The notes under the pieces were generated by a model, which searched no databases, had not been told where the DNA came from, and saw nothing but the letters and a program-made list of their open reading frames with translations. Below, piece by piece: positions 16,934-25,572 of a stretch of 64,000 bases of DNA. The position numbers and the translations under genes are program-made. Each line of letters begins with the position of its first letter. Position 1 is the stretch's first letter. The DNA is from Methylosinus sp. H3A (GTDB lineage: Bacteria; Pseudomonadota; Alphaproteobacteria; Rhizobiales; Beijerinckiaceae). The stretch covers positions 81,530 to 145,529 of the forward strand of contig NZ_JADNQW010000004.1 in NCBI RefSeq assembly GCF_015709455.1. The letters run 5' to 3'.

Positions 16934-18085
16934 ATGACCGAGCCTGAAACCATAGCCGCACAAGCCGGCGGAAAGGTCGACGCCTCCGTCGGCGCGCTCA
17001 TCCCGCCCATTCATCCGTCGACGACCTATGAGCGCGGGCGCGACAACAGCTTCCCGGAGGGGCGCATTTACTCGCGTCCCGACAATCCGACATATGCGGT
17101 CGCCGCTCAGACATTGAAAGCGCTGGAAGGAGGGGCGGAAACGCTTCTCTTCTCATCGGGAATGGCGGCTGCGACGTCTGTTTTTCTCGCTCTAGACCCA
17201 GGCGATCATGTGATTGCGCCTAAGGTCATGTATTGGGCTCTGCGTGGCTGGCTCGCCGATTTTGCGACGCGCTGGGGCTTACGCATCGACTTCGTCGATC
17301 AGGCGGACGCGGCTGCTCTCGAAGCCGCGGTCCGCCCCGGCGAGACGCGTCTCGTCTGGGTGGAAACGCCCGCCAATCCTCTGTGGACCATCGCCGATAT
17401 CGCCGCGGCGGCGGAGATCGCCCATCGCGCCGGCGCACGGCTCGCGGTCGACTCCACTACGGCCTCGCCCGTGCTCACGCGGCCATTGTCGCTCGGCGCC
17501 GATCTCGTCGTTCATTCCGCTACGAAATATCTGAACGGACATTCCGACGTCGTGGCCGGCGCCATCGTCGCCGCGCGACGCGACGACTTCTGGGATCGCA
17601 TTCGCGCGATCCTGGCGCGCAACGGCGCCGTGCTCGGGCCTTTCGAGGCATGGCTTCTGCAACGCGGCCTGCGCACCCTTTTCTTGCGCGTGCGCGCGCA
17701 GTCTCAGTCGGCGCTCACGCTCGCCGAGCGGCTCGCGGGGCTCGAGGCCGTATCGGAGGTCCTTTATCCCGGCCTTCCCAGTTTTCCGGGTCATGAGGTC
17801 GCCCGGCGACAGATGCAGGGGGGCTTCGGCGGCATGTTGTCCATCCGCGTGAAAGGCGGCGGCGCCGCCGCGATCGCGACGGCCGCGCAGGTGAAGATTT
17901 GGAAACGCGCGACGTCGCTCGGTGGCGTCGAGAGCCTGATCGAGCATCGCGCGAGCGTCGAAGGGCCGGGAACGCCGGTTCCCGACGATCTGCTGCGCCT
18001 TTCGACGGGCATCGAATCCGTCTCCGACCTTTTCGACGATCTCGCCCGAGCGCTGGACGCCGCCGCGGCGAAAGCGTTCCCCTGA
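16934..18085 (+). CDS. PLP-dependent cystathionine lyase family, MetC-like
   Basis: 383 residues of the Cys/Met-metabolism PLP family. The cofactor lysine is K198 in VVHSATKYLNGHSD. Other family blocks are IYSRPDNPTYAVAAQTL, SSGMAAATSVFLAL, WVETPANPLWTIADI and SLGGVESLIEHRA. Members split C-S bonds of cystathionine or S-substituted cysteines, or exchange the thiol group. Placed after a MetQNI-type importer and before flavin monooxygenases, it could lyse an S-alkylcysteine to a thiol, pyruvate and ammonia, or make homocysteine. The lyase versus gamma-synthase choice cannot be settled from sequence alone. 126 bases and a promoter separate it from the next gene. Confidence 0.82.
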   Translation: MTEPETIAAQAGGKVDASVGALIPPIHPSTTYERGRDNSFPEGRIYSRPDNPTYAVAAQTLKALEGGAETLLFSSGMAAATSVFLALDPGDHVIAPKVMYWALRGWLADFATRWGLRIDFVDQADAAALEAAVRPGETRLVWVETPANPLWTIADIAAAAEIAHRAGARLAVDSTTASPVLTRPLSLGADLVVHSATKYLNGHSDVVAGAIVAARRDDFWDRIRAILARNGAVLGPFEAWLLQRGLRTLFLRVRAQSQSALTLAERLAGLEAVSEVLYPGLPSFPGHEVARRQMQGGFGGMLSIRVKGGGAAAIATAAQVKIWKRATSLGGVESLIEHRASVEGPGTPVPDDLLRLSTGIESVSDLFDDLARALDAAAAKAFP

Positions 18086-18139
18086 TCTCGGGGCTCTGGC
18101 GCTCGCCTCCGCCGCGAAACGCGACGGCGGTGCCGGACC

Positions 18140-18167
18140 TTGAATATATTAATCTGGTCGATAATAT
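18140..18167 (+). promoter_or_regulatory. Internal promoter before the monooxygenase genes
   Basis: TTGAAT (18140-18145), a 16-base spacer and TAATAT (18162-18167) lie in a conspicuous A/T-rich patch 45 bases before the ATG at 18212. The second half of the operon (18212-22289) may therefore be expressed separately. Confidence 0.5.
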
Positions 18168-18211
18168 TGATTTATTGGGACGCGCCCCGCCCGCTTTGGC
18201 TCTTCATCGCC

Positions 18212-19216
18212 ATGTCCTATTCGCTCTCCATTTTGGACAAGAGCCCCGTCGCCGAGGGGGCGACGCCGGCGGAGGCGCTTCGCCACACGATCGCGCTGGC
18301 CAAGCGCGCGGATGAGCTCGGCTATCGTCGGTTCTGGCTCGCCGAGCATCATGGCGCCGAAATGCTCGCGAGCTCCGCGCCGGAGATCGTCGCCGCCCAT
18401 ATCCTCGCCCACACCAAACGCATCCGCGTCGGCTGCGGCGGCGTGATGCTCCAGCACTACAGTCCCTATAAGGTCGCGGAGGTTTTCAAAACGCTAGCGG
18501 CGCTGGCGCCGGGGCGCGTCGATCTCGGCGTCGGCAAGGCTCCCGGCGGCCTGCCTTATTCCACCCGAGCCTTGCAGCAGCGCCCGGACGACGCCGATTT
18601 CGAAACCAGGCTCATCGAGTTGGAGGCATGTCTCGAGGGCGCGTTGCCGGAGGGTCACGCGCTCGCCGGCCTCCTCGCTACGCCCGTTCCGCCGGAGCCG
18701 CCGCAGCGCATCCTGCTCGGCGGCGGCCCCGCGAGCGCCGCGCTCGCCGAGCGGCGCGGCTGGCTCTTCGCCTACGCCGGCCATTTCAACGGCGATCCCG
18801 AGACGCTCGCGCGCTCGCTCGAGGCCTACGGCCGCATCGCCGGCCGGCCGGCCATGCTCGCCATCCAGGCGTTCGCGGCCGAGACGCAGGAAAAGGCGGA
18901 GCGTCGCATCGGCGCCCAGAGTCTCTACAAGGTTCGTTTTGCCGATGGACGATCCGTCAATCTGCCCTCGCTCGACCTCGCCGCCGAATTCGCTCGCCAA
19001 GCGGGGCTTTCCGAGCAGGACTATCGCGCCGAGGAGATTCGCCCGCTCTTTGTCTTCGGGGCGCCGGACAGAGTGCGGCGCGAGCTCGACGCCCTTGCCG
19101 ATCGCTACGGCGTGAACGAATTCATCCTGGATACGCCGATCGCGGATTTCGACGAGCGCCTCGTCTCGATCGAGCTGATCGCCGGCGCGTTTTCTACCAG
19201 CCCGGAGACCGCATGA
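18212..19216 (+). CDS. Luciferase-like flavin oxidoreductase (MsnO8/YtmO-like)
   Basis: 334 residues from the ATG at 18212; the upstream in-frame codons lie in the promoter. LLM-class TIM-barrel: SILDKSPVAEG at the N-terminus, RFWLAEHHG, RIRVGCGGVMLQHYSPYKVAEVFKTLAALAPGRVDLGVGKAPGG and LLGGGPASAALA. This is the MsnO8 type, which includes Bacillus subtilis YtmO from the S-alkylcysteine operon. It uses reduced flavin and O2; the exact substrate is unknown. It overlaps the next gene by ATGA (19213-19216), so the two flavin enzymes are translationally coupled and probably act in one pathway. Confidence 0.82.
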   Translation: MSYSLSILDKSPVAEGATPAEALRHTIALAKRADELGYRRFWLAEHHGAEMLASSAPEIVAAHILAHTKRIRVGCGGVMLQHYSPYKVAEVFKTLAALAPGRVDLGVGKAPGGLPYSTRALQQRPDDADFETRLIELEACLEGALPEGHALAGLLATPVPPEPPQRILLGGGPASAALAERRGWLFAYAGHFNGDPETLARSLEAYGRIAGRPAMLAIQAFAAETQEKAERRIGAQSLYKVRFADGRSVNLPSLDLAAEFARQAGLSEQDYRAEEIRPLFVFGAPDRVRRELDALADRYGVNEFILDTPIADFDERLVSIELIAGAFSTSPETA

Positions 19217-20556
19217 GCGAGAAGTCCATCAGATTCGGCCTGATGCTGCATGGCGCCGGCGCCAATATGAATTCCTGGCGTCACCCGAGCGGGCCCGCGG
19301 ACGCCAGCGTCGATCTCGATTTCACCATCGAGACCGTCCAGAAGGCGGAAGACAATGGGGTCGCCTTCGTTTTCGTGGCGGACGGCCTCTACATCACGGA
19401 ACAGTCGCTTCCGCATTTCCTCAACCGCTTCGAGCCGCTGACGATCCTTTCCGCGCTCGCCGCGCGCACGTCCAAGATCGGCCTCGCCGGCACCGTCTCG
19501 ACGACCTATTCCGAGCCTTTCACCATCGCCCGACAATTCGCCTCGCTCGATTTGATCAGCGGCGGGCGCGCCGGCTGGAACGTCGTGACCTCGCCGCTGG
19601 AGGGCAGCGCGAAGAATTATGGGAGATCCCATCCGGAACATGCGCTGCGCTATGAGATCGCCGACGAATATCTCGCCGTCGCGCAAGGTCTCTGGGACAG
19701 CTGGGACGACGACGCATTTGCGCGCGACCGCGTGACGCGACGCTTCTTCGATCCGCAAAAGCTTCATCGGCTCGACCATGAGGGACGCTTTTTCAAAGTC
19801 GCCGGTCCGCTGAATGTGGGACGCTCGGCGCAGGGCCAGCCGGTGATTTTCCAGGCCGGCGCGTCGGACGCCGGAATAGCGCTCGCCGGCAAATATGCCG
19901 ACGCTGTGTTCACTGTGGCGGCGTCGCTCGAAGAGGCCCGCGCTTTTTCCGAGAAGGTGAGGGAGAGCGCCGTCGCTCACGGCCGTCGTCGTGACGACGT
20001 GCTGATTTTCCCCGGCACCGGGCCGATCATCGGCGAGAGCGAAGCGGAAGCCGACGCAAAATGCCAGGCCATTCGCGATCTTCTGAGCATAGAGGAGGCG
20101 CTCGTCTATCTCGGCCGCTTCTTCGACCATCACGATTTTGCGCAATATGATCCGGACGCGCCGTTCCCGGATCTCGGAGACCTCGGCAAGGAAGGTTTTC
20201 GTTCGACGACCGACGCCATCAAGACGCGGGCGCGGCGGGAGGGGCTGACGCTGCGCGAGGTCGCCTTCTCCGTCGCGACGCCGAAGCCGACCTTCATCGG
20301 TACGGGCGAAAAAATCGCCGACGAAATGCTGCGCTGGATCGACGAGGGCGCTGCCGACGGCTTCATTCTCGGTTTCCCGGTCACGGCGGAAGGACTAGAT
20401 GATTTCGTCCGCCTTGTCGTTCCGGCGCTGGAGGCGCGAGGACGCTACTCCCGCGATCTGCCGGGACGGACTCTGCGCGATCATCTCGGCCTGCCGCGCA
20501 AGAAGAGCCGCTACGCTCTCGTCGCGACCGACGAACAGAGGAGCGTGTCCCGATGA
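19213..20556 (+). CDS. FMN-dependent monooxygenase, NtaA/DmoA family (CmoJ-like)
   Basis: 447 residues from the ATG overlapping the previous stop. The upstream extension of the open frame is a shadow. Family blocks: SWRHPSG, TVQKAEDNGVAFVFVADGLY, IGLAGTVSTTYSEPFTIARQFASLDLISGGRAGWNVVTS, WDSWDDDA, RFFKVAGPLNVGRSAQGQPVIFQAGAS and EGAADGFILGFPVT. FMNH2 and O2 are used to cleave C-S or C-N bonds. With a GNAT acetyltransferase and an M20 deacetylase next door, the best match is the CmoJ/YtnJ or YxeK step: oxidative dealkylation of an N-acetyl-S-alkylcysteine. No dedicated flavin reductase lies in this operon. Confidence 0.83.
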   Translation: MSEKSIRFGLMLHGAGANMNSWRHPSGPADASVDLDFTIETVQKAEDNGVAFVFVADGLYITEQSLPHFLNRFEPLTILSALAARTSKIGLAGTVSTTYSEPFTIARQFASLDLISGGRAGWNVVTSPLEGSAKNYGRSHPEHALRYEIADEYLAVAQGLWDSWDDDAFARDRVTRRFFDPQKLHRLDHEGRFFKVAGPLNVGRSAQGQPVIFQAGASDAGIALAGKYADAVFTVAASLEEARAFSEKVRESAVAHGRRRDDVLIFPGTGPIIGESEAEADAKCQAIRDLLSIEEALVYLGRFFDHHDFAQYDPDAPFPDLGDLGKEGFRSTTDAIKTRARREGLTLREVAFSVATPKPTFIGTGEKIADEMLRWIDEGAADGFILGFPVTAEGLDDFVRLVVPALEARGRYSRDLPGRTLRDHLGLPRKKSRYALVATDEQRSVSR

Positions 20557-21743
20557 CGGCTTCGATCGAAACCCTTTCCGAGCGCGCCGGGGCCGTCGCC
20601 GCGGTGGTCGCCCGCCACGCCGATGAATTCGTCGCGCTGCGCCGGGACATCCATCGCCATCCCGAGCTCGCCTTCCAGGAGCGTCGCACGAGCGAGCTCG
20701 TCGCGGAGCGTCTCACCGATTGGGGCTTTGAGGTGACGCGTGGCCTCGGCGGAACCGGCGTCGTCGGCACGTTGAACCGCGGCGAGGGGCCGCGCAGCCT
20801 CGGCCTGCGCGCGGATATGGACGCGCTGCCCATCGCCGAGACGACAGGACTACCCTACGCCAGCATCCACGAAGGCGTGATGCACGCCTGCGGACATGAC
20901 GGACATACCGCGATCCTGCTCGCCGCCGCCCGTCAGCTGGCCGAGGCCGGAGATTTTCGCGGCACGCTCAACGTCATCTTCCAGCCGGCCGAGGAGATCG
21001 GCGCCGGCGCCCGGCGCATGCTGGAGGGCGGCCTGCTGGAGCGCTTTCCCTGCGACGCGATCTTCGGGCTGCATAATTGGCCCGGTCTCGCGGCGGGACG
21101 GCTGGCTTTCGTCCCCGGCCCCGCAATGGCGTCCGTCGACCAAGCGCATGTCACTGTGCGCGGCAAGGGCGGCCATGGGGCCGAGCCGCAGGACACCATC
21201 GATCCGATCGTCGTCGCCGCCCATATCGTCACGGCCCTCCAGACGATCGTCTCGCGCAATGTCGATCCGCTCGACATGGCGGTCGTGACCGTCGGCTCGA
21301 TCCACGGCGGCGCCGCATCCAACGTCATTCCCGAGAGCGTCGAGTTGAAGCTCACGGCGCGCGCCTTCCGTCCGCGGGCGCGCAAGCTGCTCGAGGAGCG
21401 CATTCCGGCGCTCGTGCGCGCGCAGGCGGAGAGCTTCGGCGCCATCGCGGATGTGCGCTATCGGCTCGGCTTTCCGCCGGTCGTCAATCACGCCGCCGAG
21501 ACGGAGCTGGCGCGGCTCACCGCGCTCGAGACATTCGGCGAGACACGCGTCGAAGAGAGCTTTCCGCCGCGCACAGCGAGCGAGGATTTCGCCTTCTTTC
21601 TCGATGCGAGGCCGGGCTCGTTCCTGTTCCTCGGCAATGGGGACAGCTGCTCCCTCCACAATTCCGGCTATGATTTCAACGATGAGAGCCTTGCGCCCGC
21701 GGCTGTCTATTGGGCGCTGCTCGCGGAGAGCTTTCTCTCCTGA
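20553..21743 (+). CDS. M20 family amidohydrolase (N-acetyl-cysteine deacetylase-like)
   Basis: 396 residues overlapping the monooxygenase gene by four bases. M20D metal-ligand blocks: HRHPELAFQE, GLRADMDALPIAE, HACGHDGHTA (residues 111-120), FQPAEEIGAGARRMLEGG, GGHGAEPQDTIDP and a C-terminal TASEDFAFFLDARPG. Two divalent metals are expected. It removes acyl groups from N-acyl amino acids. In the ytm/yxe pathways the homologous enzyme releases cysteine from N-acetylcysteine after dealkylation, and the same role is inferred here because its neighbours are the matching monooxygenase and acetyltransferase. Confidence 0.85.
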   Translation: MTASIETLSERAGAVAAVVARHADEFVALRRDIHRHPELAFQERRTSELVAERLTDWGFEVTRGLGGTGVVGTLNRGEGPRSLGLRADMDALPIAETTGLPYASIHEGVMHACGHDGHTAILLAAARQLAEAGDFRGTLNVIFQPAEEIGAGARRMLEGGLLERFPCDAIFGLHNWPGLAAGRLAFVPGPAMASVDQAHVTVRGKGGHGAEPQDTIDPIVVAAHIVTALQTIVSRNVDPLDMAVVTVGSIHGGAASNVIPESVELKLTARAFRPRARKLLEERIPALVRAQAESFGAIADVRYRLGFPPVVNHAAETELARLTALETFGETRVEESFPPRTASEDFAFFLDARPGSFLFLGNGDSCSLHNSGYDFNDESLAPAAVYWALLAESFLS

Positions 21744-21755
21744 AAGGCGGCCCGC

Positions 21756-22289
21756 ATGACGGATCGTTTTCTCTACACCTCTCCGCTCGATCCTCGCGCG
21801 GCGCCGCTGCTCGACGATCTGGTACGGGAATATGACGCGCGCTACGGCGATTTCTTCGGCCCCGAAGGCGGAACCGGCGAGGTCAATCGCTATCCGCCCG
21901 AAGCCTTCGCGCCGCCCGAGGGCAATTTCCTGCTCCTCTTGCGCGGAGAGGAAACGATCGTCGGCGGAGCCTTCCGCCGCTACGACGAGACGACCGCGGA
22001 GTTCAAGCGCATCTGGACGCGGAGCGACCTGCGCCGACAAGGGCTGGCGCGCGTCTTGGTCCAGGAACTCGAAGCCCAAGCTCTTCGCCAGGGCTATGCG
22101 CGCATATTCCTGACCACCGGCTGCCGTCAGCCGGAGGCGGCCAATCTCTATCTCACATCGGGGTATCGCGCGCTCTTCGATCTGGCGGCGGACCTGGAAG
22201 CGCTCCGAATTCTGCCCTTCGAGAAGCATCTGGCGCCAACGCGCCAATCTGCTGTTCGCCCAAACGGAAATCTCGTCGCCGGTTCGTGA
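21756..22289 (+). CDS. GNAT N-acetyltransferase
   Basis: 177 residues, starting 12 bases after the deacetylase stop. The acetyl-CoA motif A reads FKRIWTRSDLRRQGLARVLVQELEAQALRQG with the R-R-Q-G-L-A pyrophosphate loop. Motif B is EAANLYLTSGYRALFDL. It is the last gene of the run. It probably acetylates the amino group of an imported S-substituted cysteine, the activating first step of the dealkylation route, with the genes at 19213-21743 performing the next two steps. The last about 20 residues are variable. Confidence 0.82.
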   Translation: MTDRFLYTSPLDPRAAPLLDDLVREYDARYGDFFGPEGGTGEVNRYPPEAFAPPEGNFLLLLRGEETIVGGAFRRYDETTAEFKRIWTRSDLRRQGLARVLVQELEAQALRQGYARIFLTTGCRQPEAANLYLTSGYRALFDLAADLEALRILPFEKHLAPTRQSAVRPNGNLVAGS

Positions 22290-22366
22290 GGTCGACCGAA
22301 GGCTTCGGCCGGCGAGGCGGCGACGTCTTACGAGCGTCGACCGCTGGCGGACGTGCGCGAGGCGGA

Positions 22367-22395
22367 TTGACGTAGTCAGTTATTCAGATAGTTTT
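22367..22395 (+). promoter_or_regulatory. Putative promoter of the scsB-like gene
   Basis: TTGACG (22367-22372), a 17-base spacer and TAGTTT (22390-22395) lie in an A/T-rich patch of the 250-base gap. The ATG at 22542 follows after about 140 bases of leader, with an agggac ribosome site. Confidence 0.4.
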
Positions 22396-22541
22396 AGTAT
22401 GTTTCTAGCGCTGAAATGCTCCGGAATCCCCGTACCGCCCCGGGTCGAAGACAATTGGCGCGGGGCCGAAGCCGTCGATCGCGGATCTATCCGAAGTCTC
22501 GATGCGCGGCGAGGATCCACGCAAAGCAAAAGGGACAGAGC

Positions 22542-24695
22542 ATGCGCCAAGACGCTCGACGTCGCTCATCATCACTCGTTCTTCTCGGGGCGCTTGCAAC
22601 GCTCTTGGGCGCTCTGTTCGGCGCAAAGGCCGCGGAGAGCGACGCGCAGTCGAGTCCACGCGCCACTGTCACCTTGATCAGCGAGGCGGACAGCGTCGCG
22701 CCCGGCCAGAGCTTCCGCGTCGGATTGTGCCAGAAGCTCGCGCCGCATTGGCACACTTACTGGAAAAATCCGGGCGACGCCGGCGTCGCTCCGAACTTGT
22801 CCTTGAAGCTGCCCGAAGGCGCGACGGCGAGCGAGATCGCCTGGCCCGGTCCTGATAGCATCGCGGTCGGTCCCGTGCGGAATTTCGGCTATGAGAATGA
22901 GATCGTCCTCCCCGTCACGGTGACCGCGCCCGCGACGATCGCGCCCGGTCAGACCTTCTCCATCGTGGCGGAGGCCGATTGGCTGGTCTGCGCGAAGCAA
23001 TGCATTCCCGAGACCGGGAGCTTCCGGCTGGACCTGCCGGTTTCCGCCGTCTCGATCCCGGCGAGCGGCGATGTCGCGGCCGCGTTCGCGGCGACGGACG
23101 CCCGCCGGCCGGAACGACGCGGCTGGACCGCACAGCTGACAGACGAAGGCGCGGCGCTCGCGCTGACCGTCGAAGGCGGCGATATCTCTCCGAAGGCGGT
23201 CAAATCGGCCTTCTTCTATCCGGCCGAATGGGGCGTCATCGTCCATGCGGCCGCGCAGCAGCTCAGCGTCGAGGATGGCCGGCTTCGTCTCGCCATCGAG
23301 AAAGGCCCGGTTTTCACTCTGCAGAGCGACGCTTCCGGCCTGCTGGCGATCTCCGGCGACGATGGACGCACACACTGGATCGAGATTGCGCCGAGCGTCG
23401 ACGCTGCGCCGATCATTGGCGGGACGGGGGGCGGGGCAAGGCTCGGCGTCTCCGCCAAAGACGCCAAGAGCCTGCCGCTCGGACAGGCGGCGCTCTTCGC
23501 TTTTCTCGGCGGCCTCATCCTCAATCTGATGCCCTGCGTCTTTCCCGTTCTCGCCATCAAGGCCGCCGCCGTCGCCAGACTGTCGGGCGGCGCGCTGCGC
23601 GAGGTGCGTCTGGCGGGGCTCTTCTACACGCTCGGCGTGCTGGTCGCTTTCGTGGCGCTCGCCGGCGCTCTGCTCGCCGCGCGCGCCAGCGGCTCTGCGG
23701 TCGGCTGGGGTTTCCAATTCCAATCGCCGATTTTCGTCGCCGCGATGAGCTGGCTGCTGCTCGCGATCGGCCTGAATTTATCCGGCGTCTTCGAGATCGG
23801 GCTCACGGCGACCGGCGCCGGCCAGAGCCTCGCCCAGAAACAGGGACACGCGGGCAGCTTCTTTACCGGCCTGCTGGCTGTGGTCGCGGCGACGCCTTGC
23901 ACGGCCCCATTCATGGGCGCCGCGGTCGGCGCGGCGCTGGCCTCGCCGCCCTTCGTCTGCCTCGCGCTTTTCGTCGCCCTCGGGCTCGGCCTCGCTGCCC
24001 CCTATACGCTTCTGAGCCTCTTCCCTCGGCTGGCCCGGCTCCTGCCACGCCCGGGCGTCTGGATGCTGCGCCTGCGTCAGGGGATGGCCTTTCCTATGTA
24101 TGCGTCGGCCGCATGGCTCGTCTGGGTCCTCGCACAGCAGGCCGGCGACCTCGGCGTCCTGGTCGCGCTCGCGGGCGCGCTCCTCGTCGGCTTTGGAGCC
24201 TGGACCTATGGCGTCGCGCAGCAGGGAAGCGGGCGTGCGTTGCTTCCGCGCGGACTCGCCGCGGCTTCGGCGGTCGGTCTCGTCGTCCTCCTTCCGCAGC
24301 TCGGCGCGGCCACGACGCCGAGCGTCGCGGCGACAGCGTCCTCCGCCGGCTCCGAGCCGTTCAGCAGCGCGCGCCTCGCCGCGCTTCGGCAGGAGGGCAA
24401 GCCCGTCTTCATCAATCTGACGGCGGCTTGGTGCATCACCTGTCTCGTGAACGAGCGCACGACGCTTTCCACCGCCGCCGTGAAGGACGCCTTCCAAACC
24501 GGCGGCGTCGCCTATCTCAAGGGCGACTGGACCAATCAAAACCCCGAGATCACGGCCTTTCTCCGCAGCTTCGCCCATGACGGTGTGCCCTTCTACGTCT
24601 TCTACCCCCCGGGCGGAAAAGACGCCGTGCTTCTTCCCCCGGTCCTGACGGAAGCGGCGGTCGTGGAAGAGCTGCGGCGAACCATCGTCAATTGA
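22542..24695 (+). CDS. DsbD/ScsB-like thiol:disulfide interchange protein
   Basis: 717 residues. Signal peptide, then a periplasmic DsbD-alpha/ScsB-type domain (PHWHTYWKNPGDAG; Cys pair CAKQC at about residue 150). A multi-helix membrane domain follows, with the two buried cysteines in NLMPCVFPVLAIKA and AATPCTAPFMGAA. The C-terminal thioredoxin domain has AAWCITCLVNE. Electrons from cytoplasmic thioredoxin are relayed across the inner membrane to periplasmic partners. ScsB proteins are linked to copper tolerance and to reduction of periplasmic thiols. The next gene, 27 bases downstream, encodes a thioredoxin-fold protein that may be its partner. Confidence 0.85.
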   Translation: MRQDARRRSSSLVLLGALATLLGALFGAKAAESDAQSSPRATVTLISEADSVAPGQSFRVGLCQKLAPHWHTYWKNPGDAGVAPNLSLKLPEGATASEIAWPGPDSIAVGPVRNFGYENEIVLPVTVTAPATIAPGQTFSIVAEADWLVCAKQCIPETGSFRLDLPVSAVSIPASGDVAAAFAATDARRPERRGWTAQLTDEGAALALTVEGGDISPKAVKSAFFYPAEWGVIVHAAAQQLSVEDGRLRLAIEKGPVFTLQSDASGLLAISGDDGRTHWIEIAPSVDAAPIIGGTGGGARLGVSAKDAKSLPLGQAALFAFLGGLILNLMPCVFPVLAIKAAAVARLSGGALREVRLAGLFYTLGVLVAFVALAGALLAARASGSAVGWGFQFQSPIFVAAMSWLLLAIGLNLSGVFEIGLTATGAGQSLAQKQGHAGSFFTGLLAVVAATPCTAPFMGAAVGAALASPPFVCLALFVALGLGLAAPYTLLSLFPRLARLLPRPGVWMLRLRQGMAFPMYASAAWLVWVLAQQAGDLGVLVALAGALLVGFGAWTYGVAQQGSGRALLPRGLAAASAVGLVVLLPQLGAATTPSVAATASSAGSEPFSSARLAALRQEGKPVFINLTAAWCITCLVNERTTLSTAAVKDAFQTGGVAYLKGDWTNQNPEITAFLRSFAHDGVPFYVFYPPGGKDAVLLPPVLTEAAVVEELRRTIVN

Positions 24696-24722
24696 TCCTT
24701 CGAACCAAGACAGGAGATTTGC

Positions 24723-25415
24723 ATGTCGAAAATTCGAATTTCGCCGGACGACGGCCGCCCGCAGGCTCCCGCGATCGATCGCCGCGAGGCGCTGGTCGGC
24801 GTCGTGACGGCGGGCCTCGGCATTCTCGCAGCCGGCGGCGCTCTGCTGCGCAGCGGCTCTGCTCTCGCGGCGCCGCAAGTCGGCCAGCCCGCGCCCGCCT
24901 TCTCCGCGACCGACACCAAGGGCGTCCTGCGTGGTCTCGCGTCCCTGAACGGCAAGGTCGTCGTTCTGGAGTGGACCAATGCGGAGTGCCCCTTCGTCGC
25001 CAAGCACTATAATTCCGCCAATATGCAGAAGCTACAGAAGGAAGCGACGGCGGCCGGCGCGATCTGGCTCTCGATCATCTCCTCTGGGCCGGGGGAGGAG
25101 GGCTATGTCGAGGCCTCGACCGCCAATGCGCTGACGGTCGCCCGCGACGCCGCGCCGACAGGCGTGATCCTCGATCCGGACGGGAAGATCGGCCACGCCT
25201 ATGGCGCGCAAACGACGCCGCACATGTATATTATCGACGCCAAGGGCGTGCTGCGCTACGTCGGTGGGATCGACAGCATTCCCTCGACACAGGTCGCCGA
25301 CGTTCCGAAAGCCCAGCCCTTGTTCAAGGAGGCGCTTCTCGCGGTGAGCCAGGGCCGGCCGGTGAAGAACGCCGTGACGCGGCCTTACGGCTGCTCCGTC
25401 AAATATTCGGTCTGA
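24723..25415 (+). CDS. Exported thioredoxin/peroxiredoxin-fold protein
   Basis: 230 residues with a twin-arginine-like leader (DRREALVGVVTAGLGILAAGGALL then SALA). The fold is AhpC/TSA-like: VVVLEWTNAECPFVAKHYN has a single Cys where thioredoxins have CxxC, and TPHMYIIDAKGVLRYVGGID supplies the cis-Pro strand. The C-terminus YGCSVKYSV holds a second conserved cysteine that may resolve a disulfide. Probably a periplasmic peroxidase or reductase fed by the ScsB-like protein upstream. Transcription likely ends at the stem-loop at 25426-25451. Confidence 0.8.
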   Translation: MSKIRISPDDGRPQAPAIDRREALVGVVTAGLGILAAGGALLRSGSALAAPQVGQPAPAFSATDTKGVLRGLASLNGKVVVLEWTNAECPFVAKHYNSANMQKLQKEATAAGAIWLSIISSGPGEEGYVEASTANALTVARDAAPTGVILDPDGKIGHAYGAQTTPHMYIIDAKGVLRYVGGIDSIPSTQVADVPKAQPLFKEALLAVSQGRPVKNAVTRPYGCSVKYSV

Positions 25416-25425
25416 CACGCTCGCC

Positions 25426-25451
25426 GCCCGACGCCGAAAGCGACGTCGGGC
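25426..25451 (+). terminator. Stem-loop terminator
   Basis: GCCCGACG (25426-25433) pairs with CGTCGGGC (25444-25451) around a 10-base loop and is followed by a short pyrimidine-rich stretch. It lies 11 bases after the thioredoxin-fold gene. Confidence 0.55.
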
Positions 25452-25572
25452 GTCATTCCTCTTTCGGTGGCGTCCTTCTCGATGTCGACACGCAGGACGA
25501 TCTCGACGCATTGCGCCGCCTTGAGATCCCATTGTCGGGATACATCCTATTGGGCTCTGCTTCACTCTCGGT

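Noticed and set aside
20850..22247. 465-codon minus-strand frame
   Set aside because: Antisense to the deacetylase and acetyltransferase genes, with no recognisable motif.
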